DNA of 64,000 bases from the NCBI RefSeq assembly GCF_024397895.1, contig NZ_CP073346.1:1736001-1800000 (forward strand). Direction: 5' to 3'. Origin of the DNA: Pseudomonas benzenivorans. Lineage in GTDB: Bacteria > Pseudomonadota > Gammaproteobacteria > Pseudomonadales > Pseudomonadaceae. The notes under the pieces are model-generated. The model searched no databases, was not told the origin of the DNA, and worked only from the letters and a program-made list of their open reading frames with translations. Positions 1-10,939 of the stretch are shown one piece after another; position 1 is the stretch's first letter; the number at the start of each line of letters is the position of its first letter. The position numbers were made by a program, and so were the translations under genes.

Positions 1-3000
1 AGTTGCGCCCGCCGGGATGGGCGACATGATACTGGCAACCACCCAGGGAGCGGTTCATCCAGCTGTCGACCAGATCGAAAGTCAGCGGCGCGTGCACGCC
101 GATATTCGGCTGCAGACAGGACGCCGGCTGCCAGGCCCGAAAGCGCACGCCACCGACGAACTCGCCGACCTTGCCGGTGGGACACAGCGGCACCGGCACG
201 CCATTGCAGGTCAGCACATAGCGATCGGCCGGCATGCCGGCAACCCTGACCTGCAGGCGCTCCAGCGAGGAGTCGACGTAGCGCACGGTACCGCCGGTGG
301 CGCCCTCCTCGCCCAGCACATGCCAGGGCTCCAGGGCCTGACGCAGTTCCAGCTCGATGCCCTTGACGTTGAAGTCGCCGGCCTTGGGGAAGCGGAACTC
401 GAAATGCGGGGCGAACCACTCGGCCCGCAGCGGGTAGCCGAAGGCATAGAGTTCCTGCAGCACATCGGCGAAGTCCTGCTCGACGAAATGCGGCAGCAGG
501 TAACGGTCATGCAGCTCGGTGCCCCAGCGCACCAGCCGCGCCGGCGCATAGGGCTGCTGCCAGAATCGCGCGATAAGGGCGCGCAGCAACAGCTGCTGAG
601 CCAGGCTCATCCGCCCATGCGGCGGCATCTCGAAGGCGCGCAGCTCGAGCAGGCCGAGGCGGCCGGTGGCCGAATCCGGCGAATACAGCTTGTCGATGCA
701 GAACTCGGCGCGGTGGGTGTTGCCGGTGACGTCCACCAGCAGGTGGCGCAACAGGCGGTCGACCAGCCAAGGCTGGCATGCCTCGCCCGGCTCGGGCATC
801 TGGGCGAAGGCGATCTCCAATTCATAGAGGGCATCGTTGCGCGCCTCGTCGACCCGCGGCGCCTGGGAGGTCGGGCCGATGAACAGGCCGGAGAACAGGT
901 AGGACAGCGACGGGTGGTTGTGCCAGTAGCTGATCAGGCTGCGCAGCAGGTCGGGGCGACGCAGGAACGGCGAGTCGGCCGGGGTCGCGCCGCCGAGCAC
1001 GAAGTGGTTGCCGCCGCCGGTGCCGGTGTGACGGCCGTCGATCATGAACTTCTCGCTGGACAGGCGTGTCTGGCGCGCCGCCTCGTAGAGGAACTCGGTG
1101 CGCTCGACCAGCTCCGTCCAGCTGGCCGCCGGGTGGATGTTGACCTCGATCACCCCCGGGTCGGGGGTGATGCGGAAGAATTGCAGGCGCGGGTCCTGGG
1201 GCGGCTCGTAGCCCTCGAGCAGTACCGGACAGTCCAGCTCCGCGGCGGTGGCCTCGATGGCCGCGACCAGCTCCAGATAGTCTTCCAGCCGGCTCAGCGG
1301 CGGCATGAACAGATACAGCCGGCCACCCCGCGGCTCGGCACACAGCGCGGTGCGCACCACGTCATCGGCCGACTGCCCGGTCCGCGGCGGTTCGATTGGC
1401 GTATTCGCGCTTGCCAGCGCGGCGCCGCGCAGCTCGCGGGCCATCTGCCCGGCGGGTGGCAGCGGCGCGAACAGCTGGGATGGATCGACCGGGTTCACAT
1501 AGGGGTAGTCGGCCTGCTTGACCCAGGGCTGCGATTCCAGCGGCAGGCGGTAGCCCAGCGGCGAATCACCCGGCAGCAGCCGGCAATGTTCCTCGCGCAG
1601 GAACCAGGCGCCGCTCTGCCAGGCGTCTTCGGCGGCGTTGCGGGCCAGCGGCAGAACATGCCCAATCACCTTGCCCAGTCCCTGGCCGAACACCTTGCTC
1701 AGGCGCTCGCGCTCCAGCGCATCGTCCAGTCGCGGGTCTTCCGGCGTGACGTTGCTCGGCAGCTTGCGTTCGCGCCACAGGAAATAGAAGAAGTCCTCAT
1801 AGGCGGCGAAGCTATGCTCGCCACTCAGGCCCAGCCGTGGCGCCAGGGCGGCGAGGAACCGCGCGGCCAGGTGCGCATCGGCGCCGTAGTCACTCTGCTC
1901 GTCGGCATACAGCAGCGGTTCGTGCCACAGCGGCTCGCCGTCCCGGCGCCAGTAGCAGTTGAGTGACCAGCGCGGCAGCTGCTCGCCCGGGTACCACTTG
2001 CCCTGGCCGAAGTGCACCAGCGCCTCGGGGGCGTAGTGCTCGCGCAGGCGGTGGAACAGTTCGGCGGCCAGGCGGCGCTTGTGCGGCCCGAGGGCAGCGG
2101 TGTTCCACTCCTCGCCGTCCGGGTAGTCGAGGGCGACGAAGGTCGGCTCGCCACCCATGGTCAGGCGCACGTCGTCACGCTGCAGGTCTTCGTCGACCCG
2201 CCGGCCGAGGGCATCGATGGCCTGCCATTGCGCATCGCTGTAGGGCCGGGTAACCCGCGGCGCCTCCCAGATGCGCTCGATGCGCATCTCATGGGAGAAC
2301 TCGCATTCGCACTCGTCCACCCCGCCACTGATCGGCGCCGCCGAGGACGGCTCGGGGCTGCAGGCCAGGGGAATATGGCCTTCGCCGGCGAACAGGCCGC
2401 TGGTCGGGTCGAGCCCGATCCAGCCGGCGCCGGGCAGGTAGACCTCGCACCAGGCGTGCAGGTCCGTGAAGTCCACCTCGGTGCCGGACGGCCCGTCCAG
2501 TGACTTGACGTCAGCGGTGAGCTGGATCAGATAGCCGGAGACGAAACGTGCGGCCAGCCCCAAGTGGCGCATCAACTGCACCAGCAACCAGGACGAGTCG
2601 CGGCAGGAGCCGGAGCCCTTTTCCAGGGTTTCCTCGGGCGTCTGCACCCCCGGTTCCATGCGGATCAGGTAGGCGATGTCGCAGGACAGGCGCTGGTTCA
2701 GTGCCACCAGAAAGTCGACGCTGGCCGTCGGCGTCAGCTCGATGCCGGCCAGGTAGTCGGCGAACAGTGGCGTGGCCGGCAGCTGCACCAGATAGGGCGC
2801 CAGCTCACGCTGCTCGCCCTCTGTGTAAGCAAAAGGAATCTGTTCGGCGTAAGGCTCAAGGAAGAAGTCGAAGGGATTGAACACCGCCATTTCGGCGACC
2901 AGGTCGACCTCCACCTTCAGCTCCCGGGTCTTCTCCGGGAACACCAGTCGCGCCAGGTAGTTGCCCTGGGGGTCCTGCTGCCAGTTGATGAAATGCCCGG

Positions 3001-3142
3001 CCGGCTCGACCTTCAGGCCATAGGACAGCACCCGGGTGCGGCTGTGGGGGGCCGGTCGCAGGCGCACGATCTGTGGGCCGAGCTGCACGGCGCGGTCGTA
3101 GCGATAGTGGCTGACGTGATGCAGGGCAATATGGATCGACAC
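1..3142 (-). CDS. Transglutaminase-like / DUF2126 family protein (3' end outside window)
   Basis: The reading frame is open from a GTG at 3142 to the window edge, about 1046 codons; the family is usually around 1100 residues, so only a short C-terminus is missing. The GTG is chosen because it follows a strong AGGAGGT ribosome site. The N-terminus ([18 protein letters not shown]) is the typical bacterial transglutaminase N-terminal region. The transglutaminase core follows: Cys180 in [10 protein letters not shown], His229 in DLHAWCEVY and Asp245 in GLDPT form a plausible triad. The rest is the DUF2126 region (for example [10 protein letters not shown] and [19 protein letters not shown]). No signal peptide is seen, so it is probably cytoplasmic. 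The substrate is unknown; a peptidase or amide-transfer role is inferred from the fold only. Confidence 0.88.
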   Translation of the reverse strand, partial: MSIHIALHHVSHYRYDRAVQLGPQIVRLRPAPHSRTRVLSYGLKVEPAGHFINWQQDPQGNYLARLVFPEKTRELKVEVDLVAEMAVFNPFDFFLEPYAEQIPFAYTEGEQRELAPYLVQLPATPLFADYLAGIELTPTASVDFLVALNQRLSCDIAYLIRMEPGVQTPEETLEKGSGSCRDSSWLLVQLMRHLGLAARFVSGYLIQLTADVKSLDGPSGTEVDFTDLHAWCEVYLPGAGWIGLDPTSGLFAGEGHIPLACSPEPSSAAPISGGVDECECEFSHEMRIERIWEAPRVTRPYSDAQWQAIDALGRRVDEDLQRDDVRLTMGGEPTFVALDYPDGEEWNTAALGPHKRRLAAELFHRLREHYAPEALVHFGQGKWYPGEQLPRWSLNCYWRRDGEPLWHEPLLYADEQSDYGADAHLAARFLAALAPRLGLSGEHSFAAYEDFFYFLWRERKLPSNVTPEDPRLDDALERERLSKVFGQGLGKVIGHVLPLARNAAEDAWQSGAWFLREEHCRLLPGDSPLGYRLPLESQPWVKQADYPYVNPVDPSQLFAPLPPAGQMARELRGAALASANTPIEPPRTGQSADDVVRTALCAEPRGGRLYLFMPPLSRLEDYLELVAAIEATAAELDCPVLLEGYEPPQDPRLQFFRITPDPGVIEVNIHPAASWTELVERTEFLYEAARQTRLSSEKFMIDGRHTGTGGGNHFVLGGATPADSPFLRRPDLLRSLISYWHNHPSLSYLFSGLFIGPTSQAPRVDEARNDALYELEIAFAQMPEPGEACQPWLVDRLLRHLLVDVTGNTHRAEFCIDKLYSPDSATGRLGLLELRAFEMPPHGRMSLAQQLLLRALIARFWQQPYAPARLVRWGTELHDRYLLPHFVEQDFADVLQELYAFGYPLRAEWFAPHFEFRFPKAGDFNVKGIELELRQALEPWHVLGEEGATGGTVRYVDSSLERLQVRVAGMPADRYVLTCNGVPVPLCPTGKVGEFVGGVRFRAWQPASCLQPNIGVHAPLTFDLVDSWMNRSLGGCQYHVAHPGGRN

Positions 3143-3378
3143 GGTGGACCTCCTGCGAACCTGGACGATGCGCTTGTTGAGCAAGGGATATGCCAGGGCT
3201 TCGTTACAGAGACTCTAGCCCCTCCCACCGAGGCGCGTACGTCGGCGCGGCGCCATGGCCGGCCGCCAAAACCGGCGGCGTGCCAGCAGAGCGCCCGCCT
3301 CATGAGGGATAACGGCCCCCATGGCGCCCTACGCAGGCCGCCACGCATCCGTTACCATCGCGACACTCCCGAGACGAG

Positions 3379-3561
3379 ATGCGCATGTATATCTATCGAT
3401 TGGTTCTGATTCTGGTTGTGGGGATCTACCTGTTCTCCCCGGCCATCATGGACTGGTGGACCGACCCCAACGGCGCCTGGTACCGGCCCTATCTGCTGTG
3501 GCTGATCCTGATCGTCGTGACCTTCATCCTGCAGAGCCAGCGAGACACCGATGAACTCTGA
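3379..3561 (+). CDS. Small conserved two-helix membrane protein
   Basis: This 60-residue ORF begins MRMYIYRLVLILVVGIYLFS. It has two hydrophobic segments (about residues 4-20 and 38-52) separated by a Trp-rich linker (DWWTDPNGAWYRPY) and a charged tail (QSQRDTDEL). A second ATG two codons downstream is an alternative start. It lies 130 bases before cbrA on the same strand. From memory, a protein of this size sits at the same place in other Pseudomonas genomes. The function is unknown; it may be an inner-membrane partner of the neighbouring sensor, but nothing in the sequence proves this. Confidence 0.75.
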   Translation: MRMYIYRLVLILVVGIYLFSPAIMDWWTDPNGAWYRPYLLWLILIVVTFILQSQRDTDEL

Positions 3562-3691
3562 AACATGGCGGCGAAACCCGGTGACCGCCCTTTATCACGC
3601 GTCGCAGAGCCTGCGAGCCAGCGATGAGCCCTGATGCCAACCGGCGCCAGGCAGTGACCACCCTCTACCTTTTATCCGCAGAGCCAATCTG

Positions 3692-6646
3692 ATGTTGATG
3701 AGCTTTAGCCTGAGCCATCTGATCCTGATCAGCGCCGCCTACCTGCTGGTGCTGTTCGGCGTGGCCTGGGTCAGCGAACACGGCCTGATCCCGCGCTGGA
3801 TCATCCGCCACCCGCTGACCTACACCCTGTCGCTGGGCGTCTACGCCAGCGCCTGGGCCTTCTATGGCACGGTGGGCCTGGCCTACCAGTACGGCTATGG
3901 TTTTCTCGCCAGCTACCTGGGGGTGTCCGGCGCCTTCCTGCTGGCGCCGGTGCTGCTCTACCCCATCCTGCGCATCACCCGCACCTACCAGCTGTCTTCC
4001 CTGGCCGACCTGTTCGCCTTCCGCTTCCGCAGCACCTGGGCCGGCGCGCTGAGCACGGTGTTCATGCTGATCGGCGTGCTGCCGTTGCTGGCCCTGCAGA
4101 TCCAGGCCGTGGCCGACTCGATCGGCATCCTCACCCAGGAGCCAGTCAAGGACCGCGTGGCACTGGCCTTCTGCGGCCTGATCATCCTCTTCACCACCCT
4201 GTTCGGCGCCCGCCATATCGCTACCCGCGAGAAGCACGAGGGTCTGGTGTTCGCCATCGCCTTCGAGTCGGTGGTCAAGCTCAGCGCCCTGGCCGCCATC
4301 GGCCTGTATGCCCTGTACGGTGTATTCGACGGCCCCCAGGCGCTGGAGCACTGGCTGGTGCAGAACCAGGCGGCCCTGACCAGCCTGCACACGCCGCTGC
4401 AGGAGGGGCCCTGGCGCACCCTGCTGCTGGTGTTCTTCGCCTCGGCCATCGTCATGCCGCACATGTACCACATGACCTTCACCGAGAACCTCAACCCGCG
4501 GGCCATGGTCAGCGCCAGCTGGGGCCTGCCGCTGTTCCTGCTGCTGATGAGCCTGGCGGTGCCGCTGATCCTCTGGGCCGGCCTGCGCGTCGGCGCCACC
4601 ACCAACCCGGAATACTTCACCCTCGGCCTGGGCATCGCGGTCAACAGCCCGACCCTGGCGCTGATCGCCTATGTCGGCGGCCTGTCGGCCTCCAGCGGGC
4701 TGATCATCGTCACCACCCTGGCGCTGTCCGGCATGGTGCTCAACCACGTGGTGCTGCCGCTGTATCAGCCGCCCACCGAAGGCAACATCTACCGCTGGCT
4801 GAAGTGGACCCGACGGATCCTGATCTTCGCCATCATCATGGCCGGCTTCGGCTTCTATCACCTGCTCGGCGCCGAGCAGGACCTGGCCAACCTGGGCATC
4901 GTCGCCTTCGTCGCCACCCTGCAGTTTCTCCCCGGCGTGCTCTCGGTGCTGTACTGGCCGACCGCCAACCGCCGCGGCTTCATCGCCGGCCTGCTGGCCG
5001 GCATCGGTGTCTGGGTAGTCGGCATGCTGCTGCCGATGCTCGGCAACCTGCAGGGCTTTTACCTGCCGATGTTCAACCTGGTCTACGTGCTGGACGACAG
5101 CAGCTGGCACTTCGCCGCGATCGGCTCGCTGGCGGCCAACGTCCTGGTGTTCACCCTGGTGTCGCTGTTCACCGAGGCCAGTGACGAAGAGAAGAGCGCC
5201 GCCGAGGCCTGCGCGGTGGATAACGTACGCCGTCCGCAACGGCGCGAGCTGCTGGCCCTGTCGCCCCAGGAGTTCGCCACCCAACTGGCCAAGCCGCTGG
5301 GCGCCAAGACCGCCCAGCGTGAGGTCGAGCAGGCCCTGCGCGACCTGCACCTGCCGTTCGACGAGGGCCGCCCCTATGCCCTGCGCCGCCTGCGCGACCG
5401 CATCGAGGCCAACCTGTCCGGCCTGATGGGGCCCAGCGTAGCTCAGGACATCGTCGAGACCTTCCTGCCCTACAAGGCCGGCAGCGAGACCTACGTCACC
5501 GAGGACATCCACTTCATCGAGAGCCGCCTGGAGGACTACCACTCGCGCCTCACCGGCCTGGCCGCCGAGCTCGACACCCTGCGCCGCTACCACCGCCAGA
5601 CCCTGCAGGAGCTGCCGATGGGCGTCTGCTCGCTGGCCAAGGATCAGGAGATCCTGATGTGGAACAAGGCCATGGAGGAACTCACCGAGATCCCCGCACA
5701 ACGCGTGGTCGGCTCGCGCCTGGCCACCCTGGGCGAGCCCTGGCATAGCCTGCTCAGCGGTTTCATCGAGCTGCCCGACCAGCACCTGCACAAGCAGCAA
5801 CTGGATCTGGATGGCGAAACCCGCTGGCTCAACCTGCACAAGGCGGCGATCGACGAGCCCCTGGCGCCCGGCAGCAGCGGCCTGGTGCTGCTGGTCGAGG
5901 ACCTGACCGAGACCCAGATGCTGGAAGACAAGCTGGTGCACTCCGAGCGCCTGGCCAGCATCGGCCGCCTGGCAGCCGGCGTGGCCCACGAGATCGGCAA
6001 CCCGATCACCGGCATCGCCTGTCTGGCGCAGAACCTGCGCGAAGATCGCGAGCAGGACGAGGAGATGGTCGAGCTGAGCGGGCAGATTCTCGAACAGACC
6101 AAGCGGGTCTCGCGCATCGTCCAGTCGCTGATGAGCTTCGCCCACTCCGGCACCCACCAGCAGACCGACGAGCCGGTGTCCCTGGCCCAGGTGGCGCAGG
6201 ACGCCATCGGCCTGCTGGCGCTCAACCGCCTCGGCACCGAGGTGCACTTCTTCAACCTGTGCGACCCCGAGCATTGGGCCGAGGGCGACCCCCAGCGCCT
6301 CGCCCAGGTGCTGATCAACCTGCTGTCCAACGCCCGCGACGCCTCGCCGCCGGGGGCGGCGATCCGGGTCAGGAGCGAGGCCTCCGAGCACACCGTCGAC
6401 CTGATCGTCGAGGACGAGGGCAGCGGCATACCCAAGGTGATCATGGACCGCCTGTTCGAACCTTTCTTCACCACCAAAGAGGTCGGCAAGGGTACCGGCC
6501 TCGGCCTCGCGCTGGTCTATTCCATCGTGGAAGAGCATTATGGACAGATAACAATCGACAGCCCGGCCGATCCTGAGCTGCAACGCGGCACCCGCATCCG
6601 GGTGACCCTGCCACGGCATGTCGAGGCGACGTCCAAAGCGAATTGA
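3692..6646 (+). CDS. cbrA: Sensor histidine kinase CbrA with SLC5-type transporter domain
   Basis: The protein has 984 residues, the usual CbrA length. Residues about 1-490 form a multi-pass sodium/solute symporter (SLC5) domain. A linker and PAS-like segment follow (around 620-740, including LPMGVCSLAKDQEILMWNKA). The HisKA domain carries the phospho-acceptor His766 in GVAHEIGNPITGI. The HATPase domain shows the N box (LINLLSNARDAS), G1 (DEGSGIP) and G2 (GTGLGLALVYSI). It pairs with CbrB encoded 34 bases downstream and controls carbon and nitrogen source use, largely through CrcZ. In P. fluorescens the SLC5 part is reported to transport histidine. A second ATG six bases downstream is possible. 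Confidence 0.95.
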   Translation: MLMSFSLSHLILISAAYLLVLFGVAWVSEHGLIPRWIIRHPLTYTLSLGVYASAWAFYGTVGLAYQYGYGFLASYLGVSGAFLLAPVLLYPILRITRTYQLSSLADLFAFRFRSTWAGALSTVFMLIGVLPLLALQIQAVADSIGILTQEPVKDRVALAFCGLIILFTTLFGARHIATREKHEGLVFAIAFESVVKLSALAAIGLYALYGVFDGPQALEHWLVQNQAALTSLHTPLQEGPWRTLLLVFFASAIVMPHMYHMTFTENLNPRAMVSASWGLPLFLLLMSLAVPLILWAGLRVGATTNPEYFTLGLGIAVNSPTLALIAYVGGLSASSGLIIVTTLALSGMVLNHVVLPLYQPPTEGNIYRWLKWTRRILIFAIIMAGFGFYHLLGAEQDLANLGIVAFVATLQFLPGVLSVLYWPTANRRGFIAGLLAGIGVWVVGMLLPMLGNLQGFYLPMFNLVYVLDDSSWHFAAIGSLAANVLVFTLVSLFTEASDEEKSAAEACAVDNVRRPQRRELLALSPQEFATQLAKPLGAKTAQREVEQALRDLHLPFDEGRPYALRRLRDRIEANLSGLMGPSVAQDIVETFLPYKAGSETYVTEDIHFIESRLEDYHSRLTGLAAELDTLRRYHRQTLQELPMGVCSLAKDQEILMWNKAMEELTEIPAQRVVGSRLATLGEPWHSLLSGFIELPDQHLHKQQLDLDGETRWLNLHKAAIDEPLAPGSSGLVLLVEDLTETQMLEDKLVHSERLASIGRLAAGVAHEIGNPITGIACLAQNLREDREQDEEMVELSGQILEQTKRVSRIVQSLMSFAHSGTHQQTDEPVSLAQVAQDAIGLLALNRLGTEVHFFNLCDPEHWAEGDPQRLAQVLINLLSNARDASPPGAAIRVRSEASEHTVDLIVEDEGSGIPKVIMDRLFEPFFTTKEVGKGTGLGLALVYSIVEEHYGQITIDSPADPELQRGTRIRVTLPRHVEATSKAN

Positions 6647-6680
6647 ACCTGCGACCTGAGACCGTCGAGAGAACAGATTA

Positions 6681-8105
<1,425 letters not shown>

Positions 8106-8147
8106 GCCGCGGCGGCGACAATCACGCCGCGCGGAGGTTCCCCGAGC

Positions 8148-8173
8148 TGTTACCCAATCGACACTTCGTAACA
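8148..8173 (+). promoter_or_regulatory. Inverted repeat, likely CbrB enhancer site for crcZ
   Basis: TGTTAC at 8148-8153 and its exact reverse complement GTAACA at 8168-8173 are separated by 14 bases. The pair is centred about 135 bases upstream of the predicted crcZ start, a normal distance for a sigma-54 activator. A further GTAAC half-site follows near 8192. The spacing agrees with the CbrB site as I recall it; direct binding is inferred. Confidence 0.7.
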
Positions 8174-8212
8174 AAAGCCGGGTCTATCGGTAACGACAGC
8201 CCGGCTTTTTTG
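8173..8212 (+). terminator. Intrinsic terminator of cbrAB
   Basis: An AAAGCCGGG arm and a CCCGGCTTT arm flank a loop of about 18 bases and are followed by a run of T. It ends the cbrAB transcript before the crcZ promoter and touches the end of the proposed CbrB site. Confidence 0.8.
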
Positions 8213-8271
8213 TCCCCGCCCCGCAGCACCAATCAGCCGCAAGTCTTTGTTTTTAAAGGATTCTAAAAAAC

Positions 8272-8287
8272 TGGCACGGCATCTGCT
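8272..8287 (+). promoter_or_regulatory. Sigma-54 (-24/-12) promoter of crcZ
   Basis: The sequence TGGCACGGCATCTGCT has GG at 8273-8274 and GC at 8285-8286 with exactly ten bases between, fitting the TGGCAC-N5-TTGCW consensus. The start of transcription is predicted near 8297. An AT-rich stretch lies just upstream. Confidence 0.88.
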
Positions 8288-8296
8288 TTATCTATG

Positions 8297-8675
8297 GGAC
8301 AACAACAATAACAAGCGACACCCAAAACAATAAAAATAAGACGTATCGACTCCAGAACAACAAGAACAACAAGACGGAGGCGCGGCTAACTGATCATTTT
8401 GGAACGGAATTGCCTTTGGGGCTTGCCCCACAACCAGACCGAGAACAATAAAACTGTCACTAGGCAGCCCCCGCACTGGTTGGGTCACGGATTGATCAAG
8501 GTAGCGTCAGCATCCAAAGTAATCCGTTTGCTACTGACTCCCAGCTTGGGAGGTTTTCCCCGAGTCACTGACTCGCCGGAACGAGCAACCCGACAAAAAC
8601 AACAAGCTCGCCATAACAATAAAAACAAAGCACGCACCTACTTGGGGGGGAGCCTAGGCTCCCCCAGTAGCTTCT
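8297..8675 (+). ncRNA. crcZ: CrcZ-like small RNA (Hfq/Crc sequestering RNA)
   Basis: The cbrB-pcnB interval is where CrcZ lies in Pseudomonas. The predicted RNA is about 380 nt, against about 407 in P. aeruginosa as I recall. It carries repeated A-rich CA motifs: 8301-8314, 8324-8339, a double copy at 8354-8373, 8444-8453, 8595-8605 and 8615-8629. In the family these bind Hfq with Crc and relieve catabolite repression of target mRNAs. Expression is expected from the sigma-54 promoter at 8272 under CbrB. An internal hairpin at 8538-8552 followed by GTTTT may give a shorter form. No coding potential is credible here. Confidence 0.93.
8638..8675 (+). terminator. 3' terminator hairpin of crcZ
   Basis: A long stem runs from CTAC plus a G-run and AGCC to GGCT plus a C-run and GTAG, with a short loop. 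It is followed by CTTCT, a poor T-run. The stem is strong enough to mark the 3' end of CrcZ, but the exact end is uncertain. Confidence 0.65.
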
Positions 8676-8732
8676 GCCCCGCCCAGCCCGACTATCTCCC
8701 GCCGCTTCCTACACCATCTCCCGACTCGATGC

Positions 8733-8738
8733 TAGAAT
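8733..8738 (+). promoter_or_regulatory. Possible -10 box for pcnB
   Basis: TAGAAT lies 62 bases before the pcnB start codon. I see no good -35 element, so this is a weak call. Read-through from crcZ could also supply pcnB transcripts. Confidence 0.35.
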
Positions 8739-8799
8739 CCGCGCCAATCCTGCGGCCATCACGTATTCTGGCCAGTCATTCCGTCATACAGTGCATCCC

Positions 8800-10206
8800 A
8801 TGCTGAAAAAGCTGTTCAAGTCTTTACGCTCCCCCCTGCGCCGCGCCAAACACTCGCACAGCACGCCCGAGGTGCTGAACAGCAATCAGCACCCGATCCA
8901 CCGCGGGGAGATCAGCCGCTACGCTGTCAGCGTGGTCGAGCGCCTGCAGGGTGCCGGCTACCAGGCGTACCTGGTCGGCGGTTGCGTGCGCGACCTGCTG
9001 CTGGACATCGACCCCAAGGATTTCGACGTCGCCACCAGCGCCACCCCCGAACAGGTACGCGCCGAATTTCGCAACGCCCGGGTGATCGGCCGACGCTTCA
9101 AGCTGGTGCACGTGCATTTCGGTCGCGATATCATCGAGGTCGCCACCTTCCGCGCCAACCACCCCCAAGGCGACGAAGAAGAGAACAGCAACCTGGCCTC
9201 GCGCAACGAGAGCGGGCGCATCCTGCGCGACAACGTCTACGGCAGCCTGGAAGACGACGCCCAGCGTCGCGACTTCACCATCAACGCGCTGTACTACGAC
9301 CCGAGCAGCGAGCGCATCCTCGACTACGCCCACGGCGTGCACGACATTCGCAACCACCTGATCCGCCTGATCGGCGATCCGACCCAGCGCTACCAGGAAG
9401 ACCCGGTGCGCATGCTGCGGGCGGTGCGCTTTGCCGCCAAGCTGGATTTCGACATCGAGAAGCACAGCGCCGCGCCCATCTACAAGCTGGCACCCATGCT
9501 GCGCGAGATCCCCTCGGCGCGCCTGTTCGAGGAAGTGCTCAAGCTGTTCCTCGCCGGCTACGCGGTCTACACCTACGAGCTGCTGGTCGACTACGGCCTG
9601 TTCGGCGAGCTGTTCCCCGCCAGCGCCGCGGCGCTCAAGCAGAACCCGGACTACACCGACACCCTGATCCACAACGCCCTGGCCAACACCGACCTGCGCA
9701 TCCAACAGGGCAAGACCGTGACCCCGGCCTTCCTCTTCGCCGCACTGCTCTGGCCAGCCCTGCCGGCCCGCGTGCTGAAGCTGCAGGAGCGCGGCATGCC
9801 GCCGATCCCGGCCATGCAGGAAGCCGCCCACGAACTGATCAGCGAGCAATGCCAGCGCATCGCCGTACCCAAGCGCTTCACCCTGCCGATCCGCGAGATC
9901 TGGGACATGCAGGAGCGCCTGCCACGGCGCAGCGGCAAGCGCGCCGACCTGCTGCTGGAAAACCCGCGTTTCCGCGCCGGCTATGACTTCCTCCTGCTGC
10001 GCGAGAGCGCCGGCGAGCAGACCGGCGGCCTGGGCGACTGGTGGACCACCTACCAGGACGCCAGCGACAGCGAGCGACGCGCCATGATCCGTGACCTCAG
10101 CGGCAAGGACGACGGCCCTGGCGCACCGCGCAAGCGCAAGCGCAGCGGTGGCCGACGCAAGCGCGGCGGTGCCGATGACGGCGCCACGAAGCCCGGCAAC
10201 GACTGA
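8800..10206 (+). CDS. pcnB: Poly(A) polymerase I
   Basis: The enzyme adds 3' poly(A) tails to RNA and promotes decay. The class II nucleotidyltransferase head has GGCVRDLL (from about residue 60) and the catalytic DxD pair at Asp74 and Asp76 (DPKDFDVAT). The RNA-binding head follows (EDPVRMLRAVRFAAKL). The C-terminal tail is very basic and probably disordered (RKRKRSGGRRKRGGADD), which would suit RNA binding. I chose ATG at 8800 (468 residues) over the in-frame GTG at 8791. The stop codon overlaps the folK start by one base. Confidence 0.95.
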   Translation: MLKKLFKSLRSPLRRAKHSHSTPEVLNSNQHPIHRGEISRYAVSVVERLQGAGYQAYLVGGCVRDLLLDIDPKDFDVATSATPEQVRAEFRNARVIGRRFKLVHVHFGRDIIEVATFRANHPQGDEEENSNLASRNESGRILRDNVYGSLEDDAQRRDFTINALYYDPSSERILDYAHGVHDIRNHLIRLIGDPTQRYQEDPVRMLRAVRFAAKLDFDIEKHSAAPIYKLAPMLREIPSARLFEEVLKLFLAGYAVYTYELLVDYGLFGELFPASAAALKQNPDYTDTLIHNALANTDLRIQQGKTVTPAFLFAALLWPALPARVLKLQERGMPPIPAMQEAAHELISEQCQRIAVPKRFTLPIREIWDMQERLPRRSGKRADLLLENPRFRAGYDFLLLRESAGEQTGGLGDWWTTYQDASDSERRAMIRDLSGKDDGPGAPRKRKRSGGRRKRGGADDGATKPGND

Positions 10207-10688
10207 TGGAACGGGCCTACATCGGCCTCGGCAGCAACCTCGCCGAGCCCCTGCAGCAATTGCGCGGCGCCCTCGCCGCGCTGGCCGAACTGCCACACTC
10301 GCGCCTGAGCGCCACCTCGTCCTTCTATGCCAGCGATCCACTCGGCCCGGCAGACCAGCCGCGCTACGTCAACGCGGTAGCCGCCCTCGACACCGCGCTC
10401 GGCCCGCTGGACCTGCTCGACGCCCTGCAGGCCATCGAGCTGAACCAGGGCCGCACGCGCAAGGCCGAACGCTGGGGTCCGCGCACCCTGGATCTGGACA
10501 TCCTGCTGTTCGGCCAGCGGCGCCTCGACGAGCCGCGCCTGACGGTGCCGCACTACCACATGCACGCGCGGGCCTTCGTGCTCTACCCCCTGGCCGAGCT
10601 GGCGCCGGATCTGGTGCTGCCCGACGGTCGCCCGCTGCAGCAGCTGCTCGCCGCCTGCCCCTTCCAGGGCCTGGAGCGCCTGCCCTAG
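10206..10688 (+). CDS. folK: 2-amino-4-hydroxy-6-hydroxymethyldihydropteridine pyrophosphokinase
   Basis: This 160-residue HPPK transfers pyrophosphate from ATP to the pterin in folate biosynthesis. Family motifs are GLGSNL near the start, the region ending in QGRTRKAERWGPRTLDLDIL with the metal-binding DLD, and PHYHMHARAFVL. The start overlaps the pcnB stop (TGATG), so translation is probably coupled. FolP, the next enzyme of the pathway, is encoded separately at 38203-39054. Confidence 0.95.
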   Translation: MERAYIGLGSNLAEPLQQLRGALAALAELPHSRLSATSSFYASDPLGPADQPRYVNAVAALDTALGPLDLLDALQAIELNQGRTRKAERWGPRTLDLDILLFGQRRLDEPRLTVPHYHMHARAFVLYPLAELAPDLVLPDGRPLQQLLAACPFQGLERLP

Positions 10689-10939
10689 CGCCGCCCCTTC
10701 TGGCTGCAGCCAGCAGCCGAGCGCTGCGCCTGCGGCAAAATACGCGCCCGGCCAGCACCACGCGCCCCGGCATGGGTGGTAACGCCAGTAACGCGCCGGT
10801 AACACCCGCAATTGACTTCAAGCCGCCCCATCAGGACTATATGCGTCCCGTTGCCCCGCACCGGTGAAAACCGAGGCCCATGCAGGCCGATTTGAAGCAG
10901 CCCGGCTGCTGGCTGGACGCCTGATCGAGGACGATTCGC

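Noticed and set aside
17..1966. A 649-codon open frame opposite the DUF2126 gene
   Set aside because: The minus-strand frame has the transglutaminase and DUF2126 motifs; this one has none.
3665..6619. A 984-codon open frame on the strand opposite cbrA
   Set aside because: It is the mirror of cbrA in GC-rich DNA. The product is Gln/Gly/His/Val-rich with no motif, while the plus strand encodes a full CbrA.
8399..8806. A 135-codon frame inside the crcZ interval
   Set aside because: It lies in the predicted small RNA, has no ribosome site, and its sequence is shaped by the CA motifs.
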